A DNA stretch of 18,845 nucleotides, from positions 240,516 through 259,360 of the forward strand of contig NW_003153250.1 of the NCBI RefSeq assembly GCF_000003605.2, written 5' to 3'. Position 1 is the stretch's first letter, and each line of letters opens with the position of its first letter. Origin of the DNA: Saccoglossus kowalevskii. Its lineage: Eukaryota; Hemichordata; Enteropneusta; Harrimaniidae. Of this stretch, positions 18,637 to 18,845 are shown one piece after another. A program made the position numbers and the translations under genes. The notes beneath the pieces are model-generated. The model was not told where the DNA came from, made no database searches, and was given only the letters and a program-made list of their open reading frames with translations.

Positions 18637-18845
18637 GTAAGAAACCAGTAGCTTTTGTGATATATGTTCTACAACCTAGAGTGTTTCGTAACAATGTTTT
18701 TGAGAGTATTGTGGACAATTCAAAACAGGACTGTTGTCACAACTGCACATGTGCCCATTCTTCTGTTCTGTTATAGTTTTCTGGTTTGGTTTTTACCTAC
18801 ATCACGCATGTTATATGCAGTTGAAAACTTAAACTTTACTCATAG
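18637..18845 (+). other. Start of the next intron (window end)
   Basis: If the GTAAGA donor at 18637 is used, the rest is intron. The window closes on ACTCATAG, which could be an acceptor with the next exon starting just outside. If the donor is skipped, the open frame ends at TAG 18774-18776. Confidence 0.5.

Overview
The window is an internal stretch of one large eukaryotic gene on the + strand, encoding a Celsr/Flamingo (Starry night) protein: cadherin EGF LAG seven-pass adhesion GPCR. I could chain about 25 exons with consistent splice phases from 1074 to 18636, roughly 1,160 codons. Neither end of the gene is present: the cadherin repeats, most EGF repeats and the first LamG lie upstream, and the stop codon lies beyond 18845. 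No second gene, RNA gene, promoter or polyadenylation region is supported.

Domain order follows the family: C-terminal half of a LamG domain (1074-~4160), a hydroxylation-consensus EGF and a second EGF, laminin-type EGF modules (~4160-6645), hormone-receptor-motif domain (6930-7126), GAIN domain ending in a GPS (7310-10236, cleavage tripeptide HMT), seven membrane helices (10808-13897), a basic juxtamembrane segment (14270-14359) and a Ser/Thr-rich then acidic cytoplasmic tail (14507-18636).

The source looks like a non-vertebrate metazoan, probably a marine deuterostome or lophotrochozoan. The grounds are AT-rich introns of 0.1-2.4 kb, one intact Celsr gene, and scattered short inverted-repeat elements. 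The phylum cannot be fixed from this window.

The most notable part is the tail. From 14705 onward every recognised intron is phase 1, and seven exons of 48, 45, 48, 159, 54, 33 and 21 nt are all multiples of three, so each could be skipped without breaking the frame. The last two share a D-W-x-F-x-P-G pattern. A separate 9-nt in-frame microexon candidate lies inside the intron that splits the third intracellular loop (13028-13036). Together these suggest an intracellular part that is heavily remodelled by alternative splicing.

Introns hold several inverted-repeat elements: a MITE-like family at ~5533, 8808 and 18159, a long hairpin at 5961-6110, and a palindromic element at ~13137. They also hold a GC-rich palindromic island near 510-607, a 54-bp tandem duplication at 1401-1508, and a G15 and a C13 tract that flank three of the small tail exons. 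All exon calls come from reading splice sites and frames by eye. The extracellular and membrane exons are secure because the protein is continuous and family-typical. The smallest tail exons are predictions.
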